NCBI GenBank assembly: GCA_016212695.1
Contig: JACREX010000110.1
Coordinates: 1 to 52,424 of the forward strand
From: Bacteroidia bacterium
GTDB taxonomy: Bacteria; Bacteroidota; Bacteroidia; Bacteroidales; GWF2-35-48
Length of the DNA: 52,424 nucleotides
Reading direction: 5' to 3'
Shown here: in pieces, positions 44,599 through 52,424 of the stretch
Numbering within the stretch: position 1 is the first letter of the stretch
How the letters are laid out: every line of letters begins with the position of its first letter
Notes under the pieces: generated by a model
Database searches by the model: none
What the model saw: only the letters and a program-made list of their open reading frames with translations
What the model was told of the DNA's origin: nothing
Translations under genes and position numbers: made by a program

Positions 44599-45426
44599 AT
44601 GCTGAAAAAAATAATATATATCGCTGTGTGGGTTCTGATACTTGCTTATATGGGCGTTGCGCTAAGCTTCGTTACTATAAAAGAAAAACAGGTATTGTGC
44701 AACAAAATAGAGATATCCATACTCGACAGCACAAAAAATTTCTTTGTTGAAGAAGAGGATGTATTGCAAATATTCAGAGATAAAAAAATTAAACTGACCG
44801 GCATTCCCATTGAAAATATCAACATTGCAAAAATTGAAGACATATTGTACCGGCATCCTGCGATAAAAAAAGCGGAAGTCTATAAACTAACCGTGAAAGA
44901 AAGTTCAGACAAAAAGAAGACAGAAGGCGTATTAAAGATCGACATCCGGCAGAGAGAGCCTATCATGCGTATTATCAACACAAACGGAGAAAGTTATTAT
45001 ATAGATTCGGATGCCCGGATCATGACGCTGTCTGATAAATTTTCCGCACACGTTCTCGTAGTAACCGGCCATATTAATCAACCGTTTTCCGGGAATATCA
45101 ACAAAGATCTCTCGAACCCCACAAACGGAGATCTGAGCAATGATTCGTTGCTGAACGACTTGTTTACACTGGGCAGATTTATCTGGAAAAACCCTTTATG
45201 GAAATCTTTAACAGAACAAGTTTACATTAATGAAAATAACGAGATAGAGTTGATTCCGCAAATCGGAACCCAATTAATAATTTTCGGGACGCTGGAAGAT
45301 TACAGGGAAAAATTTGCAAAACTTGAAGCTATTTACAAACAGGGATTCAGCTATACGGGATGGAATAAATATAAAGACATAAATCTAAAATTTAAAAATC
45401 AAGTTATCTGCACTAAAATTGAATAA
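44599..45426 (+). CDS. ftsQ: Cell division protein FtsQ
   Basis: The 275-residue bitopic protein joins FtsL and FtsB-like partners in the divisome. It has a short cytoplasmic tail, a membrane helix at residues ~4-24 (IIYIAVWVLILAYMGVALSFV) and a POTRA-like domain (VEEEDVLQIFRDKKIKLTGIPIENINIAKIEDILYRHPAIKKAEVYK) followed by the beta domain. Bacteroidota FtsQ is poorly conserved; the position between murC and ftsA confirms it. ftsA starts 4 bases after its stop. Confidence 0.9.
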   Translation: MLKKIIYIAVWVLILAYMGVALSFVTIKEKQVLCNKIEISILDSTKNFFVEEEDVLQIFRDKKIKLTGIPIENINIAKIEDILYRHPAIKKAEVYKLTVKESSDKKKTEGVLKIDIRQREPIMRIINTNGESYYIDSDARIMTLSDKFSAHVLVVTGHINQPFSGNINKDLSNPTNGDLSNDSLLNDLFTLGRFIWKNPLWKSLTEQVYINENNEIELIPQIGTQLIIFGTLEDYREKFAKLEAIYKQGFSYTGWNKYKDINLKFKNQVICTKIE

Positions 45427-45430
45427 AAGT

Positions 45431-46822
45431 ATGAAAAGGAGTACCATTGTAACAGCCATTGATATTGGGACAACCAAAGTTGCAGCCATTATCGGAAAAA
45501 GAGATGAGACCGGCCACATTGAAGTAGTCGGCCTTGGAGAGACCGTATCCACGGGCGTGAAACGCGGTGTTGTTCTCAACATCGAAGAAACAGTAAATGC
45601 CATACAAAAAGCCGTTGAGCTGGCTCAGAACATGGCAGGTGTGAAAATTACCGAATCATTTGTCGGGATTGCCGGGCAGCATATTAAAAGTGTCAAGAGC
45701 AGGGGCACAATTAATACGGACGCCCGCAGCGAAGAAATCACCCAGTCGGATGTTGACCGGTTAATAGAAAATATGTATGGTATTCCCATTAATCCGGGAG
45801 AAGAGATCATACATATCATTCCGCAAAGTTTTATTGTTGATAACGAAACTGATATTAAAAATCCGGTGGGTATGTTCGGGAAACGGCTTGAAGCCAATTT
45901 CCATATTGTGATCGGACAGACCATGGCTGCCAATAACATAAAAAAATGTATACGCAGATGCGGTATTGAACCCATCGGGCTGATCCTCGAACCTCTTGCT
46001 TCTTCAAGAGCCATACTCACCGACGATGAAAAAGAAGTGGGTGTGGCATTGGTTGACATAGGAGGCGGCACTACAGACATCGCAATCTATCACGACGACA
46101 TCATCAGGCATACGGCTGTCGTACCCTTTGGCGGTAATGTGATCACGCTGGATATTAAACAGGCATATTCCATTTTAGAACGGCAGGCCGAATCGCTCAA
46201 GATACAGCATGGTTCTGCATTTCCGGGATCATCCGACGAGGATTATCACATCACCATTCCAGGACTTAAAGGCCGGGATCCGAAAGAGATTTCGTGCAAC
46301 AATCTTGCTTTTGTAATTCAGGCAAGAATTGATGAGATATTCGGAGCCATAGACTACCAGATCGAAACGTCCGGGTTTGGAGGCAAATTAGGAGCAGGAA
46401 TCGTTCTTACAGGCGGCGGCGCATTGCTGAAAAACCTCCCGCAACGGGTTTCCTATATCACGGGAAAAGACATCCGGCTTGGCTATCCTAATGAATACCT
46501 GAGAAGCGATGTGATCAAGGATATCAACCATCCGAAACTGTCAACAGCCATCGGGTTGCTCCTTCTCGGATTTGAACGGGTGAAAGACGAATTCAATTTT
46601 GTTGAAGACGAAGCTCCCAAAATCATGGAAGAACCCAAACAAGAGCCCCAGGAAACAGCCCGGGAAGAATCGTTCATGGATGAATCTGATGAATCATCCG
46701 ATAAAAAAGATGAGAAGAAAAAAGCGAAAAAAGAAAAGAAAGAAAAAGGAAAAAGGGGGAATTGGTTAGGTAAATTAGTAGATGATTTCTTTGATGGAAA
46801 AGATAATAAAATTGAAGAATAG
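45431..46822 (+). CDS. ftsA: Cell division protein FtsA
   Basis: FtsA is the actin-like protein that ties FtsZ rings to the membrane. From ATG 45431 it has 463 residues (a TTG at 45419 overlaps the ftsQ end and is not needed). Seen are the phosphate-1 loop AIDIGTTKVAAIIG, the 1C domain region (KITESFVGIAGQHIKS), DIGGGTTDIAIY (phosphate 2) and VLTGGGALLKNL (adenosine motif). A charged Glu/Lys linker leads to the membrane-binding end WLGKLVDDFFDG. Confidence 0.95.
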   Translation: MKRSTIVTAIDIGTTKVAAIIGKRDETGHIEVVGLGETVSTGVKRGVVLNIEETVNAIQKAVELAQNMAGVKITESFVGIAGQHIKSVKSRGTINTDARSEEITQSDVDRLIENMYGIPINPGEEIIHIIPQSFIVDNETDIKNPVGMFGKRLEANFHIVIGQTMAANNIKKCIRRCGIEPIGLILEPLASSRAILTDDEKEVGVALVDIGGGTTDIAIYHDDIIRHTAVVPFGGNVITLDIKQAYSILERQAESLKIQHGSAFPGSSDEDYHITIPGLKGRDPKEISCNNLAFVIQARIDEIFGAIDYQIETSGFGGKLGAGIVLTGGGALLKNLPQRVSYITGKDIRLGYPNEYLRSDVIKDINHPKLSTAIGLLLLGFERVKDEFNFVEDEAPKIMEEPKQEPQETAREESFMDESDESSDKKDEKKKAKKEKKEKGKRGNWLGKLVDDFFDGKDNKIEE

Positions 46823-46891
46823 AAAAATGGAAGAACATTAAATTCCAATTAAATAACATAAAACATCAGTTAAATAATAAAAATAAACGCC

Positions 46892-48391
46892 ATGTCAGAA
46901 GAAATAATAAGTTTTGATATACCGCAGGATGAGACTTCAATAATCAAGGTAATTGGAGTTGGCGGAGGCGGCAGTAATGCTGTTAATTATATGTATGAAC
47001 TGGGTATCAAGGATGTGAATTTCGTGATTTGCAACACCGATGCCCAGGCATTAAAAAAGGGTCCGGTTCCAACAAGAATACAGCTTGGCGCTACATTGAC
47101 CGAGGGCCGCGGTGCAGGTAACAAACCCGAGCAAGGTAGAGAAGCTGCTAAAGAAAGCCTTGATGAAATCATGAAAACCATCGGAGAACATACCAAAATG
47201 GTTTTTATCACTGCCGGTATGGGCGGCGGCACAGGAACAGGCGCTGCGCCTATTATTGCCAAAGCGGCAAAAGAAAAAGGGATTCTGACGGTAGGCATTG
47301 TGACGATTCCTTTTAAATTCGAAGGACCGTTGCGAATCGGCCAGGCTATTGAGGGTATTTCAGAAATGAAGGACTTTGTTGATTCCCTGCTCGTGATCAA
47401 CAATGAAAAACTTCGCGAGATATACGGCAACCTGAAGCTTTCCGAAGCATTTAAAAAAGCAGATAATGTTCTTACCATTGCTGCCAAAGGAATTGCAGAA
47501 ATCATCACGGTACACGGTTATGTTAACGTTGACTTCGAAGATGTAAAAACTGTTATGAAAAATAGCGGCGTTGCTATCATGGGATCTGCTTCGGCTGACG
47601 GAGAAAACAGGGCGTCCGATGCAATCAAAGAAGCGCTGAACTCGCCTTTACTGAACAATAATGACATCCGGGGAGCCAAGAATATATTACTCAATATTAC
47701 CTCGGGCAGCGAAGAAATCACCATGGACGAAGTGGGTGAGATCACGGATTATGTGCTTCGGGCCGTTGGCACGGATGCTAATATCATCTGGGGGAACGGT
47801 ACGGATTCCCAGCTTGGGACTAAAGTGAATGTAACGATTATCGCCACGGGATTCAGTTCAAACAGCATTCCCGAATTATCAACCTATGAGATGAAAGAAC
47901 CTGTGAAAATTGACCTGGAACCAAAACAGGAAGCAGAAAGCGAACCGCTTCTTCCGGAAGATTTGGAACTTCCCGTAATAAATGATGAGACTGAAAATGC
48001 AAAAGAGGAACCCGAACAAAAACCATCTGAAATTGTTCAGCCCACATTGGAATTCACGGATGTTACGGAATTCAGGGTAAAGCCTATTTCCAAAGATAAA
48101 CAGGAGGGACACGAAAGCAGACAAATGACGATTGTTGAGGAGGCAAAAACCATTAAAGAAAAATATGAAAAGCTGAAAGCGCTCAGCAACCTCAATGAGG
48201 CAAATGTTGATAAATTTGAAAATGAGCCCGCTTACAAACGATTGGAAGAAAACGCAAAAAAGGGTGAAAAAAAAAATAGCGAAAATTCCTCAGCAGAGAA
48301 AATTTTATCAAGATACACTTTGTCTCCGGACGAAAACAACAACATCCAGTTGAGGGAGAATAATTCGTTTTTGCATGATAAACCCGATTGA
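46892..48391 (+). CDS. ftsZ: Cell division protein FtsZ
   Basis: FtsZ is the tubulin-like GTPase that forms the division ring. The 499-residue protein has GVGGGGSNAV (22-31), the tubulin signature GGGTGTG at 111-117, and the T7 region NVDFEDVKTVMKNSGVAIMG. The globular part ends near residue 320. A long acidic linker (320-465) leads to the C-terminal peptide SRYTLSPDENNNIQLRENNSFLHDKPD, split here as SRYTLSPDENN and IQLRENNSFLHD, which is the form used in Bacteroidota. It lies 69 bases after ftsA. Confidence 0.97.
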   Translation: MSEEIISFDIPQDETSIIKVIGVGGGGSNAVNYMYELGIKDVNFVICNTDAQALKKGPVPTRIQLGATLTEGRGAGNKPEQGREAAKESLDEIMKTIGEHTKMVFITAGMGGGTGTGAAPIIAKAAKEKGILTVGIVTIPFKFEGPLRIGQAIEGISEMKDFVDSLLVINNEKLREIYGNLKLSEAFKKADNVLTIAAKGIAEIITVHGYVNVDFEDVKTVMKNSGVAIMGSASADGENRASDAIKEALNSPLLNNNDIRGAKNILLNITSGSEEITMDEVGEITDYVLRAVGTDANIIWGNGTDSQLGTKVNVTIIATGFSSNSIPELSTYEMKEPVKIDLEPKQEAESEPLLPEDLELPVINDETENAKEEPEQKPSEIVQPTLEFTDVTEFRVKPISKDKQEGHESRQMTIVEEAKTIKEKYEKLKALSNLNEANVDKFENEPAYKRLEENAKKGEKKNSENSSAEKILSRYTLSPDENNNIQLRENNSFLHDKPD

Positions 48392-48449
48392 TGGTAATTT
48401 GGAAATGAATTGTACAGGATTTAAACAATAATAAAAAAACAAATAAATT

Positions 48450-48899
48450 ATGAACTTAACGGAAAAGATCAATAATGATATAAAGGCCGCCATGCTGGCA
48501 AAAGAACAGCCGAAGTTGCTTGCGTTGCGGGCAGTGAAAGCTGAACTGATATTAGTAAAAACATCCGGAAGCAATGTTGAAATTTCTGAAGAAATGGAAC
48601 TGAAAATCTTACAGAAACTTGTTAAGCAGCGCAGGGAATCGGCTGAGATATACAAGCAGCAGGGAAGAATGGATTTGTTTCAGCAGGAAGATTTCGAAGC
48701 TACCGTTATAGAATCCTATCTGCCCAGCCGGTTAAGCGATGAACAGGTAACAGATATCATAAAAAAAATAATATCCGAAGTCGGTGCAACATCCCCCAGA
48801 GACATGGGCAAGGTGATGGGTGCAGCCTATAGACAGCTTGCCGGAAAAACTGATAACAAACTCATTGCTGAAAAAGTGAAAATTTTACTTTCTGCTTAG
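48450..48899 (+). CDS. GatB/YqeY domain protein
   Basis: The 149-residue protein is all-helical and matches the YqeY family, related to the tRNA-binding tail of the amidotransferase subunit GatB. Marks are MNLTEKINNDIKAAMLAKEQPKLLALRAVKAELI, KLVKQRRESAEIYKQQGRMDL and LPSRLSDEQV, and the end region GKVMGAAYRQLAGK. Function is unproven; a link to tRNA amidation is likely. It follows ftsZ in many Bacteroidota. A strong terminator follows. Confidence 0.9.
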   Translation: MNLTEKINNDIKAAMLAKEQPKLLALRAVKAELILVKTSGSNVEISEEMELKILQKLVKQRRESAEIYKQQGRMDLFQQEDFEATVIESYLPSRLSDEQVTDIIKKIISEVGATSPRDMGKVMGAAYRQLAGKTDNKLIAEKVKILLSA

Positions 48900-48927
48900 T
48901 GTTCAGTGTTGAGGTTAATGAAGGTAG

Positions 48928-48957
48928 AGCCGGATTTTATCCGGCTTTACTTTTTTA
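48928..48957 (+). terminator. Terminator after the dcw cluster
   Basis: AGCCGGAT-TTT-ATCCGGCT is a perfect 8-base stem with a 3-base loop, followed by TTACTTTTTTA. It lies 29 bases after the yqeY-like stop and touches the stop of the convergent gene, so it may also act from the other side. Confidence 0.85.
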
Positions 48958-51951
48958 CCTACTGTTTTTCACCGCATCGTAAATTATCTGGTGAATCCGT
49001 TGCCGTATCTGCATCCCGTGAAGCCTGTAATTTTTTTCGCTGGGATTAACGCGGTTGGAAAGAAATACATAAATGATTTTATTATCAGGGTCAGCCCACA
49101 CGCATGTGCCGGTGAATCCCGTATGCCCAAACGTGGATGAGGGCGCATCCTCGGCATTAATGCCGGCAGGCGAGGCCATATCAAAGCCCAAGCCTCTGTA
49201 AGAATCCGGCTGGCGCGAAGTGAACATTTTTACGGTTGCCGTATCAATAAATCGCATCCCGCCATACACGCCTTTGTTCAGCAACATCTGGAAAATAATG
49301 CCGATATCATTAGCGCTTGAGAAAAGCCCGGCATTTCCTGCAACGCCGCCCAGCATGGCTGCCGCGGGGTCATGCACATAACCGTGCAGCAGTTGTTCTC
49401 TCCAGAATTTATCTTCTGCTGTCGGAACGATATGGTCTTTATCAAACTTATCACGCGGTTTATAACAGGTATAACGCAGGCCCATCGGTTTATAAAAATT
49501 TATATCCATATATTCGTCGATCCCGAAACCATTGATGGTATCAATAGTTTTCTGCACTAAGTTCATGTTCACATCGCTGTACATATATACTAATTTCGAA
49601 TACACTTTGATCTGCTTGATATCATTCCATAATGTATCCGCATATTCTTTTCTCAGGTAGAAACCATCGGCAATCTGAACCTCCGCCGAATCCTTAATCC
49701 TCTTCTTGCTGTAAAATTTGTTGAACAAATATTCAAAAGTGTCCTTTCTCGAAGCAAGCGGTGTTTCATTAAAAAAGATTTTATCTTTCCGGTATTGTAT
49801 ATAGCGGAGAACAGGCATACTGGGAGGCAGTCCCGATTTATGAATCATCAGGTCTTTAATGGCGGTCTGAAAAATATTTAATTTGGGTGTTACTTTCATG
49901 ATCACCGTGTCATAAGCTACCAGTATTGAATCGTTGATATAAACCGTGTCTTTGTCCTTGATAATCTTTATGTTTTTTTTGATCTCGTTCACGCTGAATG
50001 TATCTATAAATATTGCCGTATCCGGTTTGATCCTTGTATAGTTTATGCTTGTATCTTTAAAATATTTCCCGATCTTTTTATCGAGTGATAATTTTTTCAT
50101 GTCATACATTTTCATGGCGGCAAGGGTTGTCGCAGCCACTTTGGTAACAGAAGCCAAGTCGTACAGGTCGTTCCACTGCACGGGTTCTGCATGTTCATAT
50201 GTATGATTTCCGAAACTTCTGTTGTAGACCACCTTTCCGTCTTTAATGAGCAAAACCTGGCATCCTGGCATGGCGTGTCCTGAAATACCTTCATTAGCTA
50301 TATTCCCGATTTCATCCAGCATTTCGGAATCAATCCCGGCTTCTTCGGGGATCGTATATGCAAGGCGGGTTACGGGCATGTTTGTGATTCCTGTTCCGTA
50401 TTTCAGCTTTGGAGAAATGGTTAACGGGAGTTTTCCTTTTGCAGTAATTCCGCCAAACAATAATTGAACGGCTCTTGATTGGATTTCCGGACTTTTTCCA
50501 TATACTTGTATAAGGGTTGCAAAATCATCAAAATACTTCAGGTTTCCCTGCGGCCCGAAATGAATAACGGCAACATTGGTTTTATCTGCAATTTTATTCA
50601 TCTCCACTGTAAGTTTTATTATATCCTTTTCAGGAAGGCTATCTATCAAAAATATAGAAACCCCTTTTATTTTTTTCATTTCATCGAAAAACAACGGCGC
50701 CTTTTCATAATCTGCATAAAACTTAAACTGCCTGAAAAAACTGCTGAAAGAAGTATCATTGGAATAATATATTGTAAAGGGCTGGCTTATATCGAACACC
50801 GGGATTTTATGAAAATCATTCTTAACAAGGACGAGGGATGCGTTTTGCAGGCGGCTTGCAAGGCCTTTATACCTTACAGATCCGGTTACTGCAATTACAG
50901 AATCTGCGATAAGCGGTTTGAATTTTTCAAGATGCATCCATGATTTTGCGAGCAGCGTTTTCCTTACTTTCAGATTTATTTTATTAATATCAATTTCTTT
51001 TTTTTCAATAAGCGTTTTAATTTTTTTAATAATCTTTTCAATATTGCCATCCGTTAAAATTAAGTCTGTTTCTTTATTGAATTCCTTAATGACTTCCTCT
51101 TCAAAATTATTTTGTAAAGAATTAATAGTACGAACCATTAATCCGTCAAAATGCAGATTATTCCTTATATAGACGCTTTGTGCCATCAAATTTTTTCTTT
51201 GTCTTATATCACAATCGTCTGATAATACCAAACCCGAAATGCCTTCCTTAATATGCTTTCGGTAAACAGAAATAATTGCTTTCTGAATGTTGGTATCGCC
51301 GGTACATTGAAAACTGCCCATACAGGGAATAATAGTATAATTCTGTATAACCTGCATGACTAAACTGTATTTATTTGCCAGATATCCGAACCATGCAGAA
51401 TCCTGCGAAAGAAAATGTTTTCCGTTATATCCCTGAAATAATAAAAAATTCAAACCAGACACTTTGTTGAGTTTTGAAATGGCTCTTGCATACTCTGCAA
51501 TCAGGCTGTCGTCTGCAACAACTTCGAAGGGAAAATTTTCTGAGAGCGGATAAATATCCTGAATAAAATCGGGAAAACCATACCGGGTTTTCGAACCTAT
51601 CAATAAAGGAATCTTTGATTGTTTCTGCAGTTCATTCACTGCATTTATATATTGTTGTAATGAATCTGCCTGAAAAATAATTCCGCAGAGATGCAATTTT
51701 TTAACAGAATTTTTAAGTTCTGAACTGTTTTCTTTATTTATTTTTCCCGCATCGAATATGAAGATAGCTCCGATTTTTTCATCAAGAGTCATCTTCTGAA
51801 GCAGGGAATCAACCCATCGTGAATTGCTTTTGAGGAACGGAACATTGGAGGTTTCAATGACTTTTGGCCTGAAGATAAAAAAACAGGTTATGGCTGCGAC
51901 TACTGCCAGAACAACCGTTACAGAAATAATAATTGCTTTTTTCTTTGTCAA
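48955..51951 (-). CDS. GH3-like (NagZ-type) domain fused to a serine hydrolase (beta-lactamase-like)
   Basis: The 998-residue protein has an N-terminal membrane anchor (residues ~7-27). Residues ~45-345 follow the NagZ-type GH3 fold, opening with WVDSLLQKMTLDEKIGAIF. The expected KHFPGHGDTxxDSH loop reads PCMGSFQCTGDT (209-220), and the nucleophile strand, usually ending TDAL, reads FDGLMVRTINS with Thr275. Residues ~345-525 are a GH3 C-terminal-like region. The second half is a class C beta-lactamase-like hydrolase with Ser601-Lys604 (ASVTK), Tyr791 (YSDVN) and His943 (HTG), all intact. Fusions of this size are common in Bacteroidota and presumably act on cell-wall peptides and sugars. Here only the hydrolase half looks active. 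Confidence 0.85.
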   Translation of the reverse strand: MTKKKAIIISVTVVLAVVAAITCFFIFRPKVIETSNVPFLKSNSRWVDSLLQKMTLDEKIGAIFIFDAGKINKENSSELKNSVKKLHLCGIIFQADSLQQYINAVNELQKQSKIPLLIGSKTRYGFPDFIQDIYPLSENFPFEVVADDSLIAEYARAISKLNKVSGLNFLLFQGYNGKHFLSQDSAWFGYLANKYSLVMQVIQNYTIIPCMGSFQCTGDTNIQKAIISVYRKHIKEGISGLVLSDDCDIRQRKNLMAQSVYIRNNLHFDGLMVRTINSLQNNFEEEVIKEFNKETDLILTDGNIEKIIKKIKTLIEKKEIDINKINLKVRKTLLAKSWMHLEKFKPLIADSVIAVTGSVRYKGLASRLQNASLVLVKNDFHKIPVFDISQPFTIYYSNDTSFSSFFRQFKFYADYEKAPLFFDEMKKIKGVSIFLIDSLPEKDIIKLTVEMNKIADKTNVAVIHFGPQGNLKYFDDFATLIQVYGKSPEIQSRAVQLLFGGITAKGKLPLTISPKLKYGTGITNMPVTRLAYTIPEEAGIDSEMLDEIGNIANEGISGHAMPGCQVLLIKDGKVVYNRSFGNHTYEHAEPVQWNDLYDLASVTKVAATTLAAMKMYDMKKLSLDKKIGKYFKDTSINYTRIKPDTAIFIDTFSVNEIKKNIKIIKDKDTVYINDSILVAYDTVIMKVTPKLNIFQTAIKDLMIHKSGLPPSMPVLRYIQYRKDKIFFNETPLASRKDTFEYLFNKFYSKKRIKDSAEVQIADGFYLRKEYADTLWNDIKQIKVYSKLVYMYSDVNMNLVQKTIDTINGFGIDEYMDINFYKPMGLRYTCYKPRDKFDKDHIVPTAEDKFWREQLLHGYVHDPAAAMLGGVAGNAGLFSSANDIGIIFQMLLNKGVYGGMRFIDTATVKMFTSRQPDSYRGLGFDMASPAGINAEDAPSSTFGHTGFTGTCVWADPDNKIIYVFLSNRVNPSEKNYRLHGMQIRQRIHQIIYDAVKNSR

Positions 51952-51985
51952 TTTTATATTCAGGGTAAAATCATATTTATATAAA

Positions 51986-51993
51986 CAAAAGTA
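51986..51993 (-). promoter_or_regulatory. -7 box for the GH3/hydrolase gene
   Basis: TACTTTTG on the minus strand fits TAnnTTTG, 35 bases before the start codon. The nearest TTG upstream is 24 bases away, longer than usual. Confidence 0.4.
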
Positions 51994-52239
51994 AATAAAT
52001 CCGATAAAGAACTATGGCAAAAAACATCATTTTATTAAAATTTTATCACCTGTCTTCAATACTTTAAGTGGATTTTAAAAATTATTTGCTGAAATATTGA
52101 AAAATCCTTCTTTTATCCCCCTTAATCATTAAACATTTCTTTAAGATGAACGTATTAATAGTAAATTTTAAAATGCTGAAAATAAATTTAAATTTACCTG
52201 TTCATTGACAACAATATTAACCTGAATTATTCATATATT

Positions 52240-52328
52240 GGACTAAAGTCCGAATAATGCTTGTATTTGAATAACCCCAGCCTTAAGGCTGGGGTAAGTG
52301 AAAAAACAGTAGAGAAGGGCTTTAGCCC
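52240..52328. repeat. Three-hairpin palindromic repeat, copy 2
   Basis: GGACTAAAGTCC (52240-52251), the perfect palindrome CCCCAGCCTTAAGGCTGGGG (52275-52294) and GGGCTTTAGCCC (52317-52328). Order, spacing and outer hairpins match copy 1 at 5467-5562, while the central hairpin is a different palindrome. Confidence 0.75.
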
Positions 52329-52363
52329 AAAACGGCTAAGTTCTAATTTAAACAGCAAATTAT

Positions 52364-52371
52364 TATATTTG
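52364..52371 (+). promoter_or_regulatory. -7 box just before the last gene
   Basis: TATATTTG fits TAnnTTTG and ends only 4 bases before an ATG at 52376, so the transcript would be nearly leaderless. No TTG is seen at the -33 distance. Confidence 0.4.
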
Positions 52372-52375
52372 CGGA

Positions 52376-52424
52376 ATGAAACAACATTCCGAAATATTAG
52401 AACAGTTCCGACGACTGGATGGCA
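52376..52424 (+). CDS. Start of a gene cut by the window edge
   Basis: The ATG at 52376 opens a frame that runs to the end of the window, beginning MKQHSEILEQFRRLDG. Only 16 residues are visible and I do not recognise the protein. A -7 box right in front supports a real gene start. Confidence 0.4.
   Translation, partial: MKQHSEILEQFRRLDG

Larger units (their letters stand above)
51952..52375. other. Gene-free stretch after the GH3/hydrolase gene start
   Basis: About 420 AT-rich bases between two divergent genes contain a minus-strand -7 box, the second three-hairpin repeat and a plus-strand -7 box. Bases ~52020-52225 show nothing I can name. Confidence 0.6.

Overview
The window is a chromosomal segment of an uncultured-looking member of the Bacteroidota. 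Evidence: a type IX secretion (gingipain/PorU-like) protein with a C-terminal sorting domain, a DUF4270 lipoprotein, the short glycogen/starch synthase found beside panC in this phylum, the sigma-54 regulator - LptE - acidic TPR protein - SecG - GroES/GroEL gene order, a GlsB/GlsA glycine-lipid gene pair, a GH3/serine-hydrolase fusion, and many promoters of the Bacteroidota type (TAnnTTTG at -7, TTG about 19-20 bases upstream). Base composition is AT-rich, and Shine-Dalgarno sites are mostly absent. Nearly everything is housekeeping sequence; I see no prophage, plasmid, CRISPR array or intact insertion sequence.

Layout. 1-857: gene remnants next to tRNA-Asn. 1054-5405: PfkB kinase, rRNA-type methyltransferase, dihydroorotase and an orphan sensor-like membrane protein. 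5599-8580: a PorU/gingipain-like T9SS protein on the minus strand. 8834-10890: groESL. 11404-16453: secG, an 891-residue acidic protein, lptE and a sigma-54 activator, all minus. 16756-20940: glmS, DUF4270 lipoprotein, glycogen-synthase-like protein, minus. 21136-27120: panC, panD, a flippase-like membrane protein, an RfaE2-type nucleotidyltransferase, a lipocalin-like lipoprotein, radA and an MFS transporter. 27295-27490: two tandem tRNA-Ser genes, followed by a GT2 glycosyltransferase and a secreted protein of unknown function. 30288-32171: glsB/glsA. 32588-48899: a complete dcw division and cell-wall cluster (mraZ, rsmH, ftsL, ftsI, murE, mraY, murD, ftsW, murG, murC, ftsQ, ftsA, ftsZ) plus a YqeY-like gene. 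48955-51951: a GH3-like/serine-hydrolase fusion on the minus strand. The window ends in the first codons of a plus-strand gene.

How the genes work together. The dcw cluster makes the peptidoglycan precursor from UDP-MurNAc to lipid II and builds the divisome; murE carries the meso-diaminopimelate signature. GlmS supplies the amino sugar. Four 10-base MraZ boxes overlap the mraZ promoter, which suggests autoregulation of the whole cluster. LptE, SecG and the T9SS-type protein concern the cell envelope and export.

The most unusual signals are not genes. Four intergenic tandem arrays of unrelated sequence all have a 7-base period (near 2046, 11253, 16494 and 40779). A three-hairpin repeat occurs twice, with conserved outer hairpins and a central palindrome whose sequence differs but whose pairing is kept. 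A GC-rich palindromic repeat is scattered between genes and twice inside the reading frame of the acidic protein. A large nested palindrome lies just before mraZ. Three proteins look altered at key sites: the PorU-like protein has Thr where the catalytic Cys is expected, the GH3 half of the fusion seems to lack its catalytic residues, and GroEL carries about 34 extra residues.
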